Shown here in pieces: positions 1 to 10,388 of a stretch of 64,000 nt of DNA; positions within the stretch are counted from its first letter, which is position 1, and each line of letters starts with the position of its first letter. Source of the stretch: Qipengyuania_C sp046254955 (lineage in GTDB: Bacteria; Pseudomonadota; Alphaproteobacteria; Sphingomonadales; Sphingomonadaceae); the NCBI RefSeq assembly GCF_046254955.1, contig NZ_JBJXRG010000003.1, positions 124,001 to 188,000 of the forward strand, written 5' to 3'. Under the pieces are notes generated by a model. The model saw only the letters and a list, made by a program, of their open reading frames with translations, searched no databases and was not told where the DNA came from. The position numbers and the translations under genes were made by a program.

Positions 1-720
1 AGCCCGCCGATCCGGAACCTGTCGATCCCCAATGAGGACGCCCGCGCAATCGACCTTGAGGATTCGAACCTGTTCGCTCTCAACCGCTTCCCTGGCTACG
101 ACCGGATCGAGGATGGAGCTCGGATGGTCTATGGCTTCGACTGGCAGCTGAAAGTGCCAGAGTGGCAAATCGATACGACCATCGGACAATCCTATAGCCT
201 CGATTCGGATCGGGATATCCTGCCCGATGGAACCGGCCTTTCGGAAAAGGTTTCGGATTTCGTCGGGCGGACTCAGGTGCGGTATCGCGACTTCCTCAAG
301 CTCACGCATCGCTTCCGCCTCGACAAGGACAACCTTGCCATCCGTCGCAACGAATTTGATGCAACAGTTGGCAGTCGGCGAACCTATGCGGAGGTCGGCT
401 ACTTGCGGCTCAATCGCAATATCTCGACTGTGGAAGATTTGCAGGATCGTGAGGAGCTCCGCGCCGCCGTGCGCGTCGCCTTCGCACGATACTGGTCAAT
501 TTTTGGCGCAGGGGTTTTCAACCTGACCGATCGTAACGAAGACCCTAATTTGACCTCGGACGGCTTCGATCCTGTCCGTACGCGCCTCGGCATCGCTTAC
601 GAGGATGATTGCATCGAATTGGGCGTGACATGGCGGCGCGACTATACCGATGCAGGCGACGCCGAACGCGGTGATACCTTCCAGCTCTATTTCTCCCTGC
701 GTAATCTGGGATTCCGCTAG
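1..720 (+). CDS. lptD: LPS-assembly protein LptD, C-terminal part (5' end outside window)
   Basis: Reading frame 1 is open from the first base to the TAG at 718-720, giving 239 visible residues. LptD is the outer-membrane beta-barrel that inserts lipopolysaccharide into the outer leaflet together with LptE. The segment NLFALNRFPGYDRIEDGAR, near residues 23-41 of the visible part, is a hallmark of the LptD barrel, and the rest is alternating beta-strand sequence (YAEVGYLRL, CIELGVTWRRDYTDAG) ending in a barrel-like strand, LYFSLRNLGFR. An ATG at 124 lies inside the conserved barrel and is not the true start. The downstream order surA-pdxA-rsmA is the classical lptD-surA-pdxA-rsmA arrangement of Proteobacteria, which supports the call and links two outer-membrane biogenesis factors. 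Confidence 0.93.
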   Translation, partial: SPPIRNLSIPNEDARAIDLEDSNLFALNRFPGYDRIEDGARMVYGFDWQLKVPEWQIDTTIGQSYSLDSDRDILPDGTGLSEKVSDFVGRTQVRYRDFLKLTHRFRLDKDNLAIRRNEFDATVGSRRTYAEVGYLRLNRNISTVEDLQDREELRAAVRVAFARYWSIFGAGVFNLTDRNEDPNLTSDGFDPVRTRLGIAYEDDCIELGVTWRRDYTDAGDAERGDTFQLYFSLRNLGFR

Positions 721-847
721 CCAGACCGATTGGCAGCAGGGTTCAAACACGCTATCCGCGCCGCTAGCTCAGCTTCGGTTCAGCCACGGCTGAGCAAAGG
801 CCAAGCCATCATTGGGTGAGAATCTCACCGGCAGACAGGTATATTAC

Positions 848-2188
848 GTGATCCAAACCGTTTCGAAGCAGATTGTCTCAGCGCTTGCAGCAGCCAGCCT
901 CCTGGCCACGCCGGGTGCAGCTTTTGCCCAGGCTTCAGGCACGCGGGGGGGCATCGAACTTCCTTCTGACATCAACCTTTTGCGGAACAATGACCCGAAT
1001 GTCCGAGTTGCAACGGCCGTCGTCAACGGTCAGGTCATCACTGGAACCGATGTCGAGCAGCGGCTCGCGCTGATTACTTCTGCTTCGCAGACTGAGTTTC
1101 CCGAGGAGGAATTGCAGCGTCTGCGAATGCAGGTTCTGCGGAACCTGATCGACGAAACGCTTCAGGTGCAGGAAGCTGGCGCGCAGGAAATCGTGATCGA
1201 TCCAGCCGAAGTCGACCAGACCTACGCCCGTGTGGCGGCACAAAACTTCGGCCAGGATATTGCCGCGATGGACCAGTACCTGACTTCGATCGGGTCGTCG
1301 GTGGGCTCGCTGAAGCGTCAGATCCAGGGTGAGCTGGCGTGGCAACGCCTCCTCCAGCGCAATATCCAGCCCTTCATCAACGTGTCGGAGGAAGAAGTGA
1401 ACGAGCTGCTGCAGCGGCTTGAGGCTTCGCGCGGTACCGATGAATACCGTATCGGAGAGATATACCTTTCCGCGACCGCCGAGAACTCGCAGGCAGTCTT
1501 CGACAATGCCCAGCGTATCATGGAGCAGCTGCAACAGGGCGGCAGCTTCGTCGGCTACGCCCGGCAATTCTCTGAAGCATCGACCGCTGCCGTGGGCGGC
1601 GATCTTGGCTGGATTCGCCCCGGTCAGTTGCCGAGCGAACTTTCGACCGCAGCTTCGCAAATGCAAGTCGGACAGCTGGTCGGCCCGATCCAGATCCCCG
1701 GCGGCTTTTCGATCCTCTACCTGATCGACAAGCGTCAGGTACTGATGGCCGATCCGCGCGATGCTCTCTTGAGCCTCAAACAGATTTCGATCGGGTTTGC
1801 GCCCGATGTAACCGAGGAAGCCGCCGCGGCGCAGGTCGACCAGTTTGCAGCAGCAGTACAGTCGATCCGCGGTTGCGGTGATGCCGAGAGAGCAGCGGGT
1901 GAGATCAATGCGGAGGTCGTAACGAACGACCAGATCGCAGTTCGCTCCTTGCCCGAGCAGTTGCAGAACATCCTTCTGCAATTGCAAATCGGTCAAACCA
2001 CGCCCCCCTTCGGTTCGATCGACGAAGGTGTTCGGGTCCTGCAACTTTGCGGCCGCGATGATCCCCAAGCGGTCGGCGGTCCGAGCTTTGACGAGCTGAT
2101 GGCCCAGCTTGAGGACGAACGCATCAACAAGCGTGCCCAGCGTTACCTTCGTGACCTGCGCAACGACGCGGTCATCGACTATAATTGA
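848..2188 (+). CDS. surA: SurA-type periplasmic chaperone / peptidyl-prolyl isomerase
   Basis: Periplasmic chaperone expected to escort outer-membrane proteins to the Bam complex. A GTG at 848 gives 446 residues that begin directly with a signal peptide (IQTVSKQIVSALAAASLLAT, cleavage near AFA/Q). A TTG at 812 would add 12 residues ahead of it, so I prefer 848. A SurA_N-like helical region (about residues 40-180) with the FPEEELQRLRMQVLRNLIDE stretch is followed by one parvulin domain (about 198-300) with the family motif GGDLGWI near 249 and LVGPIQIPGGFSILYLIDKR at its end. A second parvulin-like region follows but lacks the GGDLGW signature, so it is probably catalytically silent. The stop overlaps the TTG start of pdxA, suggesting translational coupling in the lptD-surA-pdxA-rsmA run. 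Confidence 0.92.
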   Translation: MIQTVSKQIVSALAAASLLATPGAAFAQASGTRGGIELPSDINLLRNNDPNVRVATAVVNGQVITGTDVEQRLALITSASQTEFPEEELQRLRMQVLRNLIDETLQVQEAGAQEIVIDPAEVDQTYARVAAQNFGQDIAAMDQYLTSIGSSVGSLKRQIQGELAWQRLLQRNIQPFINVSEEEVNELLQRLEASRGTDEYRIGEIYLSATAENSQAVFDNAQRIMEQLQQGGSFVGYARQFSEASTAAVGGDLGWIRPGQLPSELSTAASQMQVGQLVGPIQIPGGFSILYLIDKRQVLMADPRDALLSLKQISIGFAPDVTEEAAAAQVDQFAAAVQSIRGCGDAERAAGEINAEVVTNDQIAVRSLPEQLQNILLQLQIGQTTPPFGSIDEGVRVLQLCGRDDPQAVGGPSFDELMAQLEDERINKRAQRYLRDLRNDAVIDYN

Positions 2189-3201
2189 GCCAAACGTCGC
2201 CCCGCCCTCTCGTCCTGTCGCTGGGTGATCCTGCGGGCATAGGACCGGAACTGATCTGCGAGGCATGGGCGCAGCGTGAAGCGGAGCACCTGCCGCCATT
2301 CTTCGTTATTGGAGGGGCGGAAGTTCTCGCTCAAGCAGCCCGGAAGCGCGGTCTCAACGTCCCGATTGTGCGGATCGATTCGCCTGCCGAAGCATATGAT
2401 GCTTTTGCAGGAGCCTTGTCGGTTCTGGGCCATGCGGATGCAAAGTATGCGCCGGGCAATCCCGATCGCGCCGGAGCAGAACTGGCCCTCGCCTCGCTTG
2501 AGAGTGCGACTGGGCTTGCTGTGCTCGGCGAAGCATCTGCAATCGTCACAGGACCGATAGCGAAGGGTCTACTCGCGACAGTCGGCTTCGAATATCCGGG
2601 CCAGACAGAGTTTCTTGCGAACGCTTGCGGCGAATCGGGCGACCAGGCGGTCATGATGTTGGCGGGGCCTAATCTCAGGACAGTACCGCTGACCGTGCAT
2701 TGCGCGATTGCGGAAGTTTCCGATAGACTATCCACCAAATTGATCGGCAGCCGCTGCGCGATTGTGGCAAGCGCACTCAAGCACGATTTCGGGATCGAGA
2801 ACCCCCGTCTTGCCGTTGCCGGACTCAATCCGCATGCGGGAGAAGGCGGAAAGTTCGGCGATGAGGAAGCCAAGATTATCGCGCCGGCGATCGAAGCGCT
2901 TCAGGCTGCCGGAATCGACGCCATAGGGCCCGTTCCGGGCGATGCACTGTTCACACCGAGGTATCGCGAACGCTTCGACGTCGCGATCTGCATGTATCAT
3001 GATCAGGCGCTGATCCCCCTGAAGGCATTGGACTTCGACGCCGGTGTGAATGTCACGCTCGGCCTGCCGATCGTGCGTACCAGTGCCGATCATGGCACCG
3101 CCTTCGATATTGCTGGCAAGGGCATGGCCGATCCGGGAGCGACCATTGCAGCGATCCGCATGGCCAGTGACATGGCTGCTCGACGGTCTGCGCATGACTG
3201 A
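2185..3201 (+). CDS. pdxA: 4-hydroxythreonine-4-phosphate dehydrogenase
   Basis: Catalyses NAD-dependent oxidation and decarboxylation of 4-phosphohydroxy-L-threonine in the DXP-dependent pyridoxal 5'-phosphate pathway (cytosolic, metal dependent). The 338-residue length is normal for PdxA. Visible family motifs are [12 protein letters not shown] at 11-22, TVHCAIAEV with His172, [10 protein letters not shown] with His217, and [11 protein letters not shown] with His272. The three histidines correspond to the metal ligands of the family. The start is TTG at 2185, overlapping the surA TGA by 4 bases, and the 3' end overlaps rsmA by 8 bases. The gene is therefore embedded in a coupled operon and has no promoter of its own visible. 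Confidence 0.96.
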   Translation: MSQTSPRPLVLSLGDPAGIGPELICEAWAQREAEHLPPFFVIGGAEVLAQAARKRGLNVPIVRIDSPAEAYDAFAGALSVLGHADAKYAPGNPDRAGAELALASLESATGLAVLGEASAIVTGPIAKGLLATVGFEYPGQTEFLANACGESGDQAVMMLAGPNLRTVPLTVHCAIAEVSDRLSTKLIGSRCAIVASALKHDFGIENPRLAVAGLNPHAGEGGKFGDEEAKIIAPAIEALQAAGIDAIGPVPGDALFTPRYRERFDVAICMYHDQALIPLKALDFDAGVNVTLGLPIVRTSADHGTAFDIAGKGMADPGATIAAIRMASDMAARRSAHD

Positions 3202-4018
3202 CCTGCCGCCGCTGCGCGAAGTTATCGCGCGCCATGGCCTCTCCGCCAGCAAGGCGCTGGGGCAAAACTTTCTATTCGACGAGCAGCTGCTGGACCGGAT
3301 CGCGGCGATTCCGGGTAATCTTGCGGGGACAGCCGTGTTGGAAATCGGTCCTGGACCAGGCGGACTGACCCGCGCGCTGCTGCGTGCCGGCGCACGCGTT
3401 ACCGCGATAGAGATGGACGCCCGTTGCCTGCCGGCCCTTGCCGAGCTTTTGGCGGCATATCCCGGGCAGCTGCATGTGATCGAAGGCGATGCAATGAAAC
3501 TCGATCATGCAGAGCTGATGGGCGAGCCTTTCGCGGTGGTCGCCAACTTGCCCTACAATGTCGGGACAGCGCTATTCACGCGTTGGCTTGGCGGTGAGGA
3601 ATGGCCTCCGCAATGGTCTTCACTCACGCTTATGTTCCAGCAGGAAGTGGCGCAGAGGATTGTCTCCGCACCCGGCACCAACGCCTACGGGCGGCTCGCG
3701 GTTCTCGCCCAATGGCGCTCGTCGGCGAAGCTGGCGATGAAGGTCCATCGCAGCGCATTCACGCCGCCGCCGAAGGTCATGAGCGCGATAGTCCATATCG
3801 AGCCTAGCGAGATGCCTGAAGGCGTTTCCGCTCGCATGCTGGAACGCGTGACTGAAGCCGCTTTCGGGCAGCGCCGAAAGATGCTGCGCCAGAGCCTGAA
3901 AGGGCTTCCCGGAGCGCTAGATGCTCTTGATGCACTTGGCATAGATCCGACACGCCGCGCCGAAACGCTTTCGGTCGAAGAGTTCGTCGCAATCGGGCGC
4001 GCGCTTAGCTGCGCGTAA
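3194..4018 (+). CDS. rsmA: 16S rRNA (adenine(1518)-N(6)/adenine(1519)-N(6))-dimethyltransferase
   Basis: RsmA (KsgA) dimethylates two adjacent adenines in the loop of the 3'-terminal hairpin of 16S rRNA during small-subunit maturation, using SAM. The ATG at 3194 yields 274 residues, matching the family, and places the conserved [12 protein letters not shown] at 19-30. The SAM loop [13 protein letters not shown] lies at 48-60 and the catalytic NLPY at 118-121. The frame stays open upstream to 3050 but that part lies inside pdxA and has no family similarity. The ATG sits 8 bases before the pdxA stop. Its own 3' end overlaps the convergent gene on the minus strand by 14 bases. Confidence 0.96.
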   Translation: MTDLPPLREVIARHGLSASKALGQNFLFDEQLLDRIAAIPGNLAGTAVLEIGPGPGGLTRALLRAGARVTAIEMDARCLPALAELLAAYPGQLHVIEGDAMKLDHAELMGEPFAVVANLPYNVGTALFTRWLGGEEWPPQWSSLTLMFQQEVAQRIVSAPGTNAYGRLAVLAQWRSSAKLAMKVHRSAFTPPPKVMSAIVHIEPSEMPEGVSARMLERVTEAAFGQRRKMLRQSLKGLPGALDALDALGIDPTRRAETLSVEEFVAIGRALSCA

Positions 4019-4595
4019 CACCGCGCAGGCGCCAAACCACATCGGCAAAGGTCGAGATTAACTCTTGCGGCATGGCAAGCGCCTGTTCCGCCATTGGCAC
4101 GGCGCCAAGCGGATCCTTGCCGCTCTCATGCAGAATGAGCGCATAGCTCGTTAGATACATGAACCTCACTTCCAGAGCCGTTTCGGGCGGTTCATCCAGT
4201 CCGTCGAGCACATCTAGCGCCGGCAGGTAATGCTTCTGCGAACGGTACCGCGCGGTCAGGAAGGCAAACTTGATCGGCGAGCCGACAAGTAGCCCACCTT
4301 CGCTGTTATCCCCGGTCATTCCCTCAAGATACTCATCAAGCGCTTGTTCGTAGCCGCCCATGGCAAAGCGCGCGTTTGATGCGGCGACACGAGCCCGGCC
4401 ATCGTGGAAATCGTCGGTTCGGGTTTCGAAGTAATAATCCACCAGCCGCAAGGCGACTTCCGGGAAGCTTTGCGAAAGCGTCAGCGCCTGGATGACGATG
4501 TATTGATCGCGCTGCGAGCGGGCGCGAGAGAGCTTATCGAAGAAAAAATCATCGATCTCGTCGTTCCACTCGGTCTGGCGGTACCACTCGGACAT
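4005..4595 (-). CDS. Hypothetical protein, helical repeat (TPR-like)
   Basis: Not recognised as a named family. The 196-residue product (ATG at 4595; a GTG two codons upstream at 4601 is also possible) is soluble and helical, with no signal peptide or membrane segment. Pieces such as [20 protein letters not shown] and the hydrophobic spacing of [20 protein letters not shown] resemble tetratricopeptide-type helix pairs that count or scaffold partners. The N-terminus, [20 protein letters not shown], is rich in aromatic and acidic residues. It is convergent with rsmA (14-base overlap) and sits upstream of malate synthase on the same strand, separated by the glcB coding end. Function unknown; protein-protein interaction is only an inference from the repeats. 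Confidence 0.7.
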   Translation of the reverse strand: MSEWYRQTEWNDEIDDFFFDKLSRARSQRDQYIVIQALTLSQSFPEVALRLVDYYFETRTDDFHDGRARVAASNARFAMGGYEQALDEYLEGMTGDNSEGGLLVGSPIKFAFLTARYRSQKHYLPALDVLDGLDEPPETALEVRFMYLTSYALILHESGKDPLGAVPMAEQALAMPQELISTFADVVWRLRGVTRS

Positions 4596-4636
4596 GCGCA
4601 CTCAGATTAGCGTGGGGCAGAAGAAACCGAAAGACC

Positions 4637-6745
4637 TCAGCTCGCTTTCTTCACCTGTCGCCACTTATGCAGCAGCGGTTCGGTATAGCCGGACGGCTGC
4701 TCTACACCCTTAAAGATCAGGTCCTTGGCCGCCGTGAATGCGACGCCATCTTCATTACCGACGAGCGGCTCGTAGAACGGATCACCGGCATTCTGCTCAT
4801 CAACCTTGGCCGCCATACGCCGCAGCGATGCCATCACCTGCTCTTCGCTGCAAACGCCGTGCAACAGCCAGTTCGCCATATGCTGCGAGGAAATGCGCAG
4901 CGTTGCGCGGTCTTCCATCAGACCGACATCGTTGATGTCCGGTACCTTTGAGCAGCCCACGCCCTGGTCGATCCAGCGCACCACATAACCCAGCAAGCCC
5001 TGAGCGTTGTTATCAAGCTCTTCGCGGATTTCCTGTTCGGACCAATTGGTGCCTTGCGCGAGCGGAACGTTCAGGAGCTTTTCGAGGCCCGGCACATCAC
5101 CCAGACCTTTCTGCACTTCGAACACGTCTTTCTGGTGGTAGTGCAGCGCGTGCAGTGTGGCAGCGGTCGGCGATGGTACCCATGCCGTGTTCGCACCAGC
5201 ATTCAAATGACCGATCTTTTCGATCATCATCTGCCCCATCAGGTCGGGAGCGGCCCACATGCCCTTGCCGATCTGGGCACGGCCCGAGAGGCCATGGCGC
5301 AGGCCGATGCCGACATTGCGCGCTTCATACGCGGTGAGCCAGTCGCTCGATTTCATATCGGCTTTGCGGACCATGGGTCCAGCTTGCATCGAGGTGTGGA
5401 TCTCGTCACCCGTGCGGTCGAGGAAGCCGGTATTGATGAATACGATCCGGTCCCTCACCGCATGGATACACGCGCCGAGGTTGGCGCTGGTGCGCCGCTC
5501 CTCATCCATAACGCCAACCTTCATGGTGTTACGTTGCAGACCCATGAGGTCTTCGACCGCATCGAACAGGTCGTTGGTGAAGGCGCATTCTTCCGGCCCG
5601 TGCATCTTGGGCTTCACGATATAGATTGAGCCGCAGCGCGAATTTCCGTGTTTGCCCTGCCCACGCACGTCATGCGCGCCGATTGCGCCGGTGATAACCG
5701 CGTCCATAATCCCTTCGGGGATTTCGCTGCGATCGGGCAGGCGGATCGCCGGATTGGTCATCAGATGACCGACATTGCGCACAAACATCAGGCTGCGACC
5801 GGGAAGCGAGTGCTTGCTCCCGTCGGGCGCGGTATAACCCTTGTCGCCATTGAGCGAGCGGGTCATGGTCGAACCGCCCTTTTCGAAGCTTTCTTCCAGA
5901 TCGCCGCGAATCACCCCGAGCCAATTCGAATAGCCGACCAGCTTGTCCTCTGCATCGACCGCTGCGACTGAATCCTCAAGGTCGGCGATAGTGGTGAGCG
6001 CAGCTTCGAGCACGATATCGGCGATGCCGGCTTTGTCGCCTTTCCCCACCGGATGATCGCGGTCGAACACCACCTCGATATGCAGGCCGTTATTCTTGAA
6101 CAGGCGGCCGTTTTCGGTCTCGCCGACATACTGGCTCTCGTCAGCAATCGGCAGACCATCATGCACCAGACCATCCCAAGTTAGATCGGCCCAGCTGCCT
6201 TCTTTCAGCGGCAGCGTCTCATCGAGAAAATTCCGCCCGCGCGCGATCACCGCAGCGCCGCGTTCCTCGTCATAGCCGCCCGGTTTTGGAGGGGGCGCAT
6301 CGAGCGCATCGGTGCCGTAAAAGGCGTCATATAGGCTGCCCCAGCGCGCGTTGGCGGCGTTGAGTAGGAAGCGGGCGTTGAGGATCGGGACCACCAACTG
6401 CGGCCCGGCCATCGTCGCGATTTCCGGATCTACATGCTGGGTGCCAATGGTGAAATCGCCTGGCTCCGAAACGAGATAGCCGATGTCTTTCAGGAACGAT
6501 TGGTACTCGGCCTGGTCGATCGGCTTGCCGCGCCGTTCTTTGTGCCAGCTATCGATCGTTTCCTGCAGCTCGTCACGCTTGGCGAGAAGCGCCTTGTTCC
6601 GAGGCCCAAATTCGCCTGCCAGCGCGGCAAATCCGGTCCAGAACGCTGCGCTATCGTGGCCAAGCGGAGCCAAGACCTGATCATCGAGAAAGCGCGCCAA
6701 CGCGGCATCGACCTGAAGACCGGATTTATCGATTGTTTCGCTCAT
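4637..6745 (-). CDS. glcB: Malate synthase G
   Basis: Condenses glyoxylate with acetyl-CoA to malate, the second step of the glyoxylate bypass and of glycolate use (cytosol, Mg2+ dependent). The 702 residues agree with the monomeric G isoform (about 720) rather than isoform A (about 530). Characteristic blocks are [14 protein letters not shown] (catalytic arginine region), [17 protein letters not shown], and [18 protein letters not shown], where MED carries the catalytic aspartate. Together with acs at 53 kb it would let the cell grow on acetate or fatty acids. Isocitrate lyase is not in this window. It is divergent from the ast-type unit across a 168-base gap. Confidence 0.97.
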   Translation of the reverse strand: MSETIDKSGLQVDAALARFLDDQVLAPLGHDSAAFWTGFAALAGEFGPRNKALLAKRDELQETIDSWHKERRGKPIDQAEYQSFLKDIGYLVSEPGDFTIGTQHVDPEIATMAGPQLVVPILNARFLLNAANARWGSLYDAFYGTDALDAPPPKPGGYDEERGAAVIARGRNFLDETLPLKEGSWADLTWDGLVHDGLPIADESQYVGETENGRLFKNNGLHIEVVFDRDHPVGKGDKAGIADIVLEAALTTIADLEDSVAAVDAEDKLVGYSNWLGVIRGDLEESFEKGGSTMTRSLNGDKGYTAPDGSKHSLPGRSLMFVRNVGHLMTNPAIRLPDRSEIPEGIMDAVITGAIGAHDVRGQGKHGNSRCGSIYIVKPKMHGPEECAFTNDLFDAVEDLMGLQRNTMKVGVMDEERRTSANLGACIHAVRDRIVFINTGFLDRTGDEIHTSMQAGPMVRKADMKSSDWLTAYEARNVGIGLRHGLSGRAQIGKGMWAAPDLMGQMMIEKIGHLNAGANTAWVPSPTAATLHALHYHQKDVFEVQKGLGDVPGLEKLLNVPLAQGTNWSEQEIREELDNNAQGLLGYVVRWIDQGVGCSKVPDINDVGLMEDRATLRISSQHMANWLLHGVCSEEQVMASLRRMAAKVDEQNAGDPFYEPLVGNEDGVAFTAAKDLIFKGVEQPSGYTEPLLHKWRQVKKAS

Positions 6746-6913
6746 AATTCCTCGCCAAGAACCACGCCACAGAAGACGCGTCAGTTGTTAATGCCTTACC
6801 GGGGAGGACAGCGCTGCGCCTATGGCCAATCGACCACACGATTGCAACCGCCTGGAGGCATGTGTCGAGTCGGGGTTGGACTGGCGGCGGGCGGGCGCTA
6901 AAGGCGGTTGCCA

Positions 6914-8125
6914 ATGCAACAACTTACTCCCTCCCAGTCGGCCCTGATCGAGCCGATCGACGGCGACGTGATGTTGTCGGAGACCCGCGCGTGGAGCGCG
7001 ATCAACACCGGCACGTCCAATCTGGATGGGCTCGCAATGCAGGCAGGGCAGCTGGCCGATGCATTCTCCGCATTGCCTGGTGAGATCGAACTGGTCGATC
7101 CGGCACCAGTGACTGTCGTCGATGCTGAGGGGCGCGAGGTCGAGAAAGCCCATGGACAGCACCTGATCTTGCGCGCGCGGCCCGAGGCTGAGCGGCGCAT
7201 CCTCTTCACCGGTCATATGGATACGGTGTTTCCCGAGGATCACCCGTTCCAGGACCAGCAGTGGCTGGAAGACGGCGTGCTCAACGGTCCGGGCCTGGCC
7301 GACATGAAGGGTGGGCTCGATGTGATCCTGCATGCGCTCAAGGCGTTTGAAGCGAGCGAGGATGCTGACAAGCTAGGCTACGACGTGATGGTCAACTCGG
7401 ATGAGGAAACAGGATCGCTCGCCAGCGCGGCGCTGATCGCTGAACTGGCCGAAGGCAAGTATGCGGCGCTGACCTATGAACCCTCCGCCCTACCCGATGG
7501 CACGCTCGCCCATGCGCGCGGCGGAAGCGGAAATTACTCGCTGACTGTTACCGGGCAATCGGCACATGCAGGGCGCAATCCCGAAGATGGCCGCAATGCG
7601 ATTGTCGCGGCAGCCGAACTGGCCGTGCGGCTCAAGGCGCTCCACACGAAGAAAATCTCCGTAAACCCGGCGAAGATCGATGGCGGCGCGGCCAATAATG
7701 TCGTGCCCGATCATGCCGTGCTGCGGTTCAATATCCGGCCCAAGGCAGTCGAAGCCGCCGAGCAATTCGAAGCCGATCTCAAGGCGCTGATCGCTGCGGT
7801 TGAGACTGCGCATGACGTCTCGATCCATTGCCATGGCGGCATTACCCGCCCGCCCAAGCCGGTCGATGCGCGCGCGCAAAAGCTTTTCGACCTCGTCAGG
7901 GACTGCGGCGCAGTGCTGGGCCAGAAGATTGGCTGGCAATCGACCGGCGGCGTGTGCGACGGCAACAACATCGCCGCCTGCGGCATACCCGTGGTCGACA
8001 CCATGGGCGTGCGCGGCGGGTCGATCCATTCCCCGCAGGAATTCCTCATCACCGCCTCGCTGGCAGAACGCGCGGCCTTGTCCGCGCTTGTCCTCCAGCG
8101 ACTGGCATCAGGAGAGCATTTGTGA
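6914..8125 (+). CDS. M20-family metallohydrolase linked to arginine succinyltransferase genes
   Basis: A 403-residue di-zinc amidohydrolase/carboxypeptidase of the M20 (glutamate carboxypeptidase) type. Metal and catalytic residues are in place: GHMDTVF (His101, Asp103), GLADMKGG (Asp130), NSDEETGS (Glu164/Glu165), Glu189 in TYEPSAL, and His372 in GGSIHSPQEF. No signal peptide, so cytosolic. ATG at 6914 follows AAGGCGG; a TTG at 6908 is an alternative. It overlaps astA (GTGA) and is therefore co-translated with astA and astB. Because a canonical succinylglutamate desuccinylase (AstE) is not present nearby, this enzyme may hydrolyse an N-succinylated intermediate. That substrate is inference; the family assignment is firm. 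Confidence 0.88.
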   Translation: MQQLTPSQSALIEPIDGDVMLSETRAWSAINTGTSNLDGLAMQAGQLADAFSALPGEIELVDPAPVTVVDAEGREVEKAHGQHLILRARPEAERRILFTGHMDTVFPEDHPFQDQQWLEDGVLNGPGLADMKGGLDVILHALKAFEASEDADKLGYDVMVNSDEETGSLASAALIAELAEGKYAALTYEPSALPDGTLAHARGGSGNYSLTVTGQSAHAGRNPEDGRNAIVAAAELAVRLKALHTKKISVNPAKIDGGAANNVVPDHAVLRFNIRPKAVEAAEQFEADLKALIAAVETAHDVSIHCHGGITRPPKPVDARAQKLFDLVRDCGAVLGQKIGWQSTGGVCDGNNIAACGIPVVDTMGVRGGSIHSPQEFLITASLAERAALSALVLQRLASGEHL

Positions 8126-9138
8126 GTTTTGTTATCCGCGCCGCGCGCGCGAAAGATCTCGAGCCGCTGTACGAGATGGCCAAGCTGACCGGCGGCGGGT
8201 TCACCAACCTACCGGCAGACCGTAACGCGCTGTCCGAAAAGCTTGAGCGCGCCGAAGCCGCCTTCGCCAACACCATCGATGAACTGGCTGACGAGCAATT
8301 CGTACTCGTTCTGGAGAATGCCGAAACCGGCGCGGTGCGCGGCACATGCCAGTTGATGACAAAAGTCGGCCAGCAATGGCCATTCTATTCCTATCGCCTC
8401 ACCACTCTGACCCAGCACAGCCAAGAGCTAGACCGCACGGTGCGCGCGGAAATGCTCAGCCTAGTGACCGATCTTGAAGGTTGCAGTGAAGTCGGCGGAT
8501 TGTTCCTCCACCCGAATGAGCGCGCAGGTGGGCTAGGCCTGCTCCTAGCACGCAGTCGATATCTCTTTATCGCCTCGCACCGGCAGCGCTTCGCTGAGCG
8601 CACACTTGCCGAATTGCGCGGAATTATCGACGAGCGCGGCGGTTCGCCCTTCTGGGACGGCGTTGCAGGGCGTTTCTTCGGCATGAGCTTTCAGGAAGCC
8701 GACTATTTCAACGCCATCAACGGCAACCAGTTTATCGCCGATTTGATGCCCAAACATCCGGTCTACATCGCGATGCTCGACGAAAGCGCCAAGAGCACCA
8801 TTGGCGTACCGCACCCGACCGGGCGTGCCGCGATGCGTATGCTCGAAAACGAAGGCTTCGCTTACGAAGGCTATGTCGACATCTTCGACGGTGGTCCGAC
8901 GATGATTGCTCGGACCGACGCCGTGAAAAGCGTTGCAGAGTCGCAATCACGCGCGGTGTCCGACATCGACCTTCCCGAGGGCGAACGCTCGTTGCTTGCA
9001 ACTGGCTCGCTGAGTGATTTCCGCTGCTGCTACGGCGCGCGGGCAGTCGCCGATGACGGGTCGCTCGCAATCGACTCGCATGCCGCAGACCTGCTCAGCG
9101 TCGGGACAGGCGATCCGGTCTGGAGTGTGGCGCGGTGA
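8122..9138 (+). CDS. astA: Arginine N-succinyltransferase
   Basis: First enzyme of the arginine succinyltransferase (AST) route: transfers succinyl from succinyl-CoA to the alpha-amino group of arginine. The 338-residue product from GTG at 8122 matches AstA length and begins SFVIRAARAKDLEPLYEMAK, the typical start of the family, followed by the TGGGFTNLPADR block. Conserved later segments include EVGGLFLHPNERAGGLGLLL and HPTGRAAMRMLENEGF in the acyltransferase fold. The frame is open upstream to 7828 inside the M20 gene, but that part is not AstA-like. GTG overlaps the preceding TGA by 4 bases and its own TGA overlaps the astB GTG. Confidence 0.95.
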   Translation: MSFVIRAARAKDLEPLYEMAKLTGGGFTNLPADRNALSEKLERAEAAFANTIDELADEQFVLVLENAETGAVRGTCQLMTKVGQQWPFYSYRLTTLTQHSQELDRTVRAEMLSLVTDLEGCSEVGGLFLHPNERAGGLGLLLARSRYLFIASHRQRFAERTLAELRGIIDERGGSPFWDGVAGRFFGMSFQEADYFNAINGNQFIADLMPKHPVYIAMLDESAKSTIGVPHPTGRAAMRMLENEGFAYEGYVDIFDGGPTMIARTDAVKSVAESQSRAVSDIDLPEGERSLLATGSLSDFRCCYGARAVADDGSLAIDSHAADLLSVGTGDPVWSVAR

Positions 9139-10388
9139 GCGATCTGGTCGAGATCAATTTTGACGGGATTGTCGGACCTTCGCACAATTACGCCGGGCTA
9201 AGTCTCGGAAATCTCGCAGCAACCAGCCATGCAGGTGACACCTCCTATCCGCGCGCGGCGGCACTGCAAGGCATCGCCAAGATGCGCTCGAACATGGCGT
9301 TGGGGTTGGCACAGGGCTTCTTCCTGCCTCTACCCCGCCCCAATGGCGACTTGATCCGCGGCCTTGCCATTGATGAGACTGCTCCGCGACAGTTGCTTGC
9401 TGCTGCTTGGTCGGCCTCGAGCATGTGGACCGCCAATGCCGCGACTGTCAGCCCCGCGCCGGATACGGCCGACGGGCGCTGCCACCTTACCCCCGCTAAT
9501 CTTGTCACAATGCCGCACCGCGCCCAGGAATGGCAGGACACTCAGGCGCAACTAGCGATCGCTTTCGGTGACGAGCAGCACTTTACCGTGCATGATGCGG
9601 TGCTCCCGGCGTTCGGTGACGAAGGCGCGGCCAACCACATGCGTTTCTGTGCCAGCCACGATGCCGCAGGTGTAGAAGTGTTTGTCTACGGCAAACCCGG
9701 CGGCAAGTTTCCCGCGCGCCAGCACGAACAGGCCAGCCGCGCCGTCGCGCGCCTCCACGGCCTGGATCCGGATCTTTCGGTCTTCATCGAGCAAAACCCA
9801 GCGGCAATCGAAGCCGGCGCGTTCCACAATGACGTGGTGTCGGTCGCCAATGGCAGCGTGCTCTTCACCCACGAACTGGCCTTCGCTGACCAGCAAGGCG
9901 CTTACGGCGCTATCCGCGCTGCCTATCCTGCGCTGGAAATCGTCGAAGTGTCGGCCGATGCGGTGAGCCTCGCCGAAGCGATCAGGAGCTACCTGTTCAA
10001 CGCACAGCTTCTGAGCTTGCCAAGCGGCGAGATGGCGCTCGTGGTTCCAACCGAATGCCAGGAAAGCGCGTCGGTCTGGAACTGGCTGGAAGGGATGCTT
10101 GCCAGCAATGGTCCGATCCGCAAGGTGATCCCGGTCGATGTGCGGCAATCGATGGCCAATGGCGGCGGCCCTGCTTGCCTGCGCCTACGCGTCGTCGCCG
10201 ATCCTGCCACCGTCGACCAACGCTTTTTGCTCGACGAGGAAAAAGCTGCACGAATCGAGCAGGTTATCGCCGAGAAATGGCCCGAAACCATTAATCCGGA
10301 GCAAATCGGCTCAGCCGAGCTGGAAGATTGTGTCGTTTCGGCACGCGATGCGCTGTTGGCCGCACTGGACCTTTCAGAATTGGGTTAA
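9135..10388 (+). CDS. astB: N-succinylarginine dihydrolase
   Basis: Second AST step: hydrolyses N2-succinylarginine to N2-succinylornithine, CO2 and two ammonia. The 417 residues show the beta/alpha-propeller family signature NFDGIVGPSHNYAGLSLGN at 8-26, the GDEGAANH block with Glu163, GAFHNDVVSVANG with His231, and NGGGPACLRLR with the nucleophile Cys348, a complete Cys-His-Glu set. Start is GTG at 9135, overlapping the astA stop. astC, astD and a canonical astE are not adjacent, so the remaining steps must be encoded elsewhere or use general transaminase and dehydrogenase enzymes. Confidence 0.96.
   Translation: MSDLVEINFDGIVGPSHNYAGLSLGNLAATSHAGDTSYPRAAALQGIAKMRSNMALGLAQGFFLPLPRPNGDLIRGLAIDETAPRQLLAAAWSASSMWTANAATVSPAPDTADGRCHLTPANLVTMPHRAQEWQDTQAQLAIAFGDEQHFTVHDAVLPAFGDEGAANHMRFCASHDAAGVEVFVYGKPGGKFPARQHEQASRAVARLHGLDPDLSVFIEQNPAAIEAGAFHNDVVSVANGSVLFTHELAFADQQGAYGAIRAAYPALEIVEVSADAVSLAEAIRSYLFNAQLLSLPSGEMALVVPTECQESASVWNWLEGMLASNGPIRKVIPVDVRQSMANGGGPACLRLRVVADPATVDQRFLLDEEKAARIEQVIAEKWPETINPEQIGSAELEDCVVSARDALLAALDLSELG

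Noticed and set aside
935..2299. Long open frame on the minus strand opposite surA (454 codons)
   Set aside because: It mirrors the codon bias of surA, has no family features and would overlap a well-supported gene completely. The same holds for the long antisense frames at 14900-15712 and 5054-5629.
7828..8121. N-terminal extension of astA
   Set aside because: Lies wholly inside the M20 gene, is not AstA-like, and the GTGA overlap at 8122 gives the standard AstA start.
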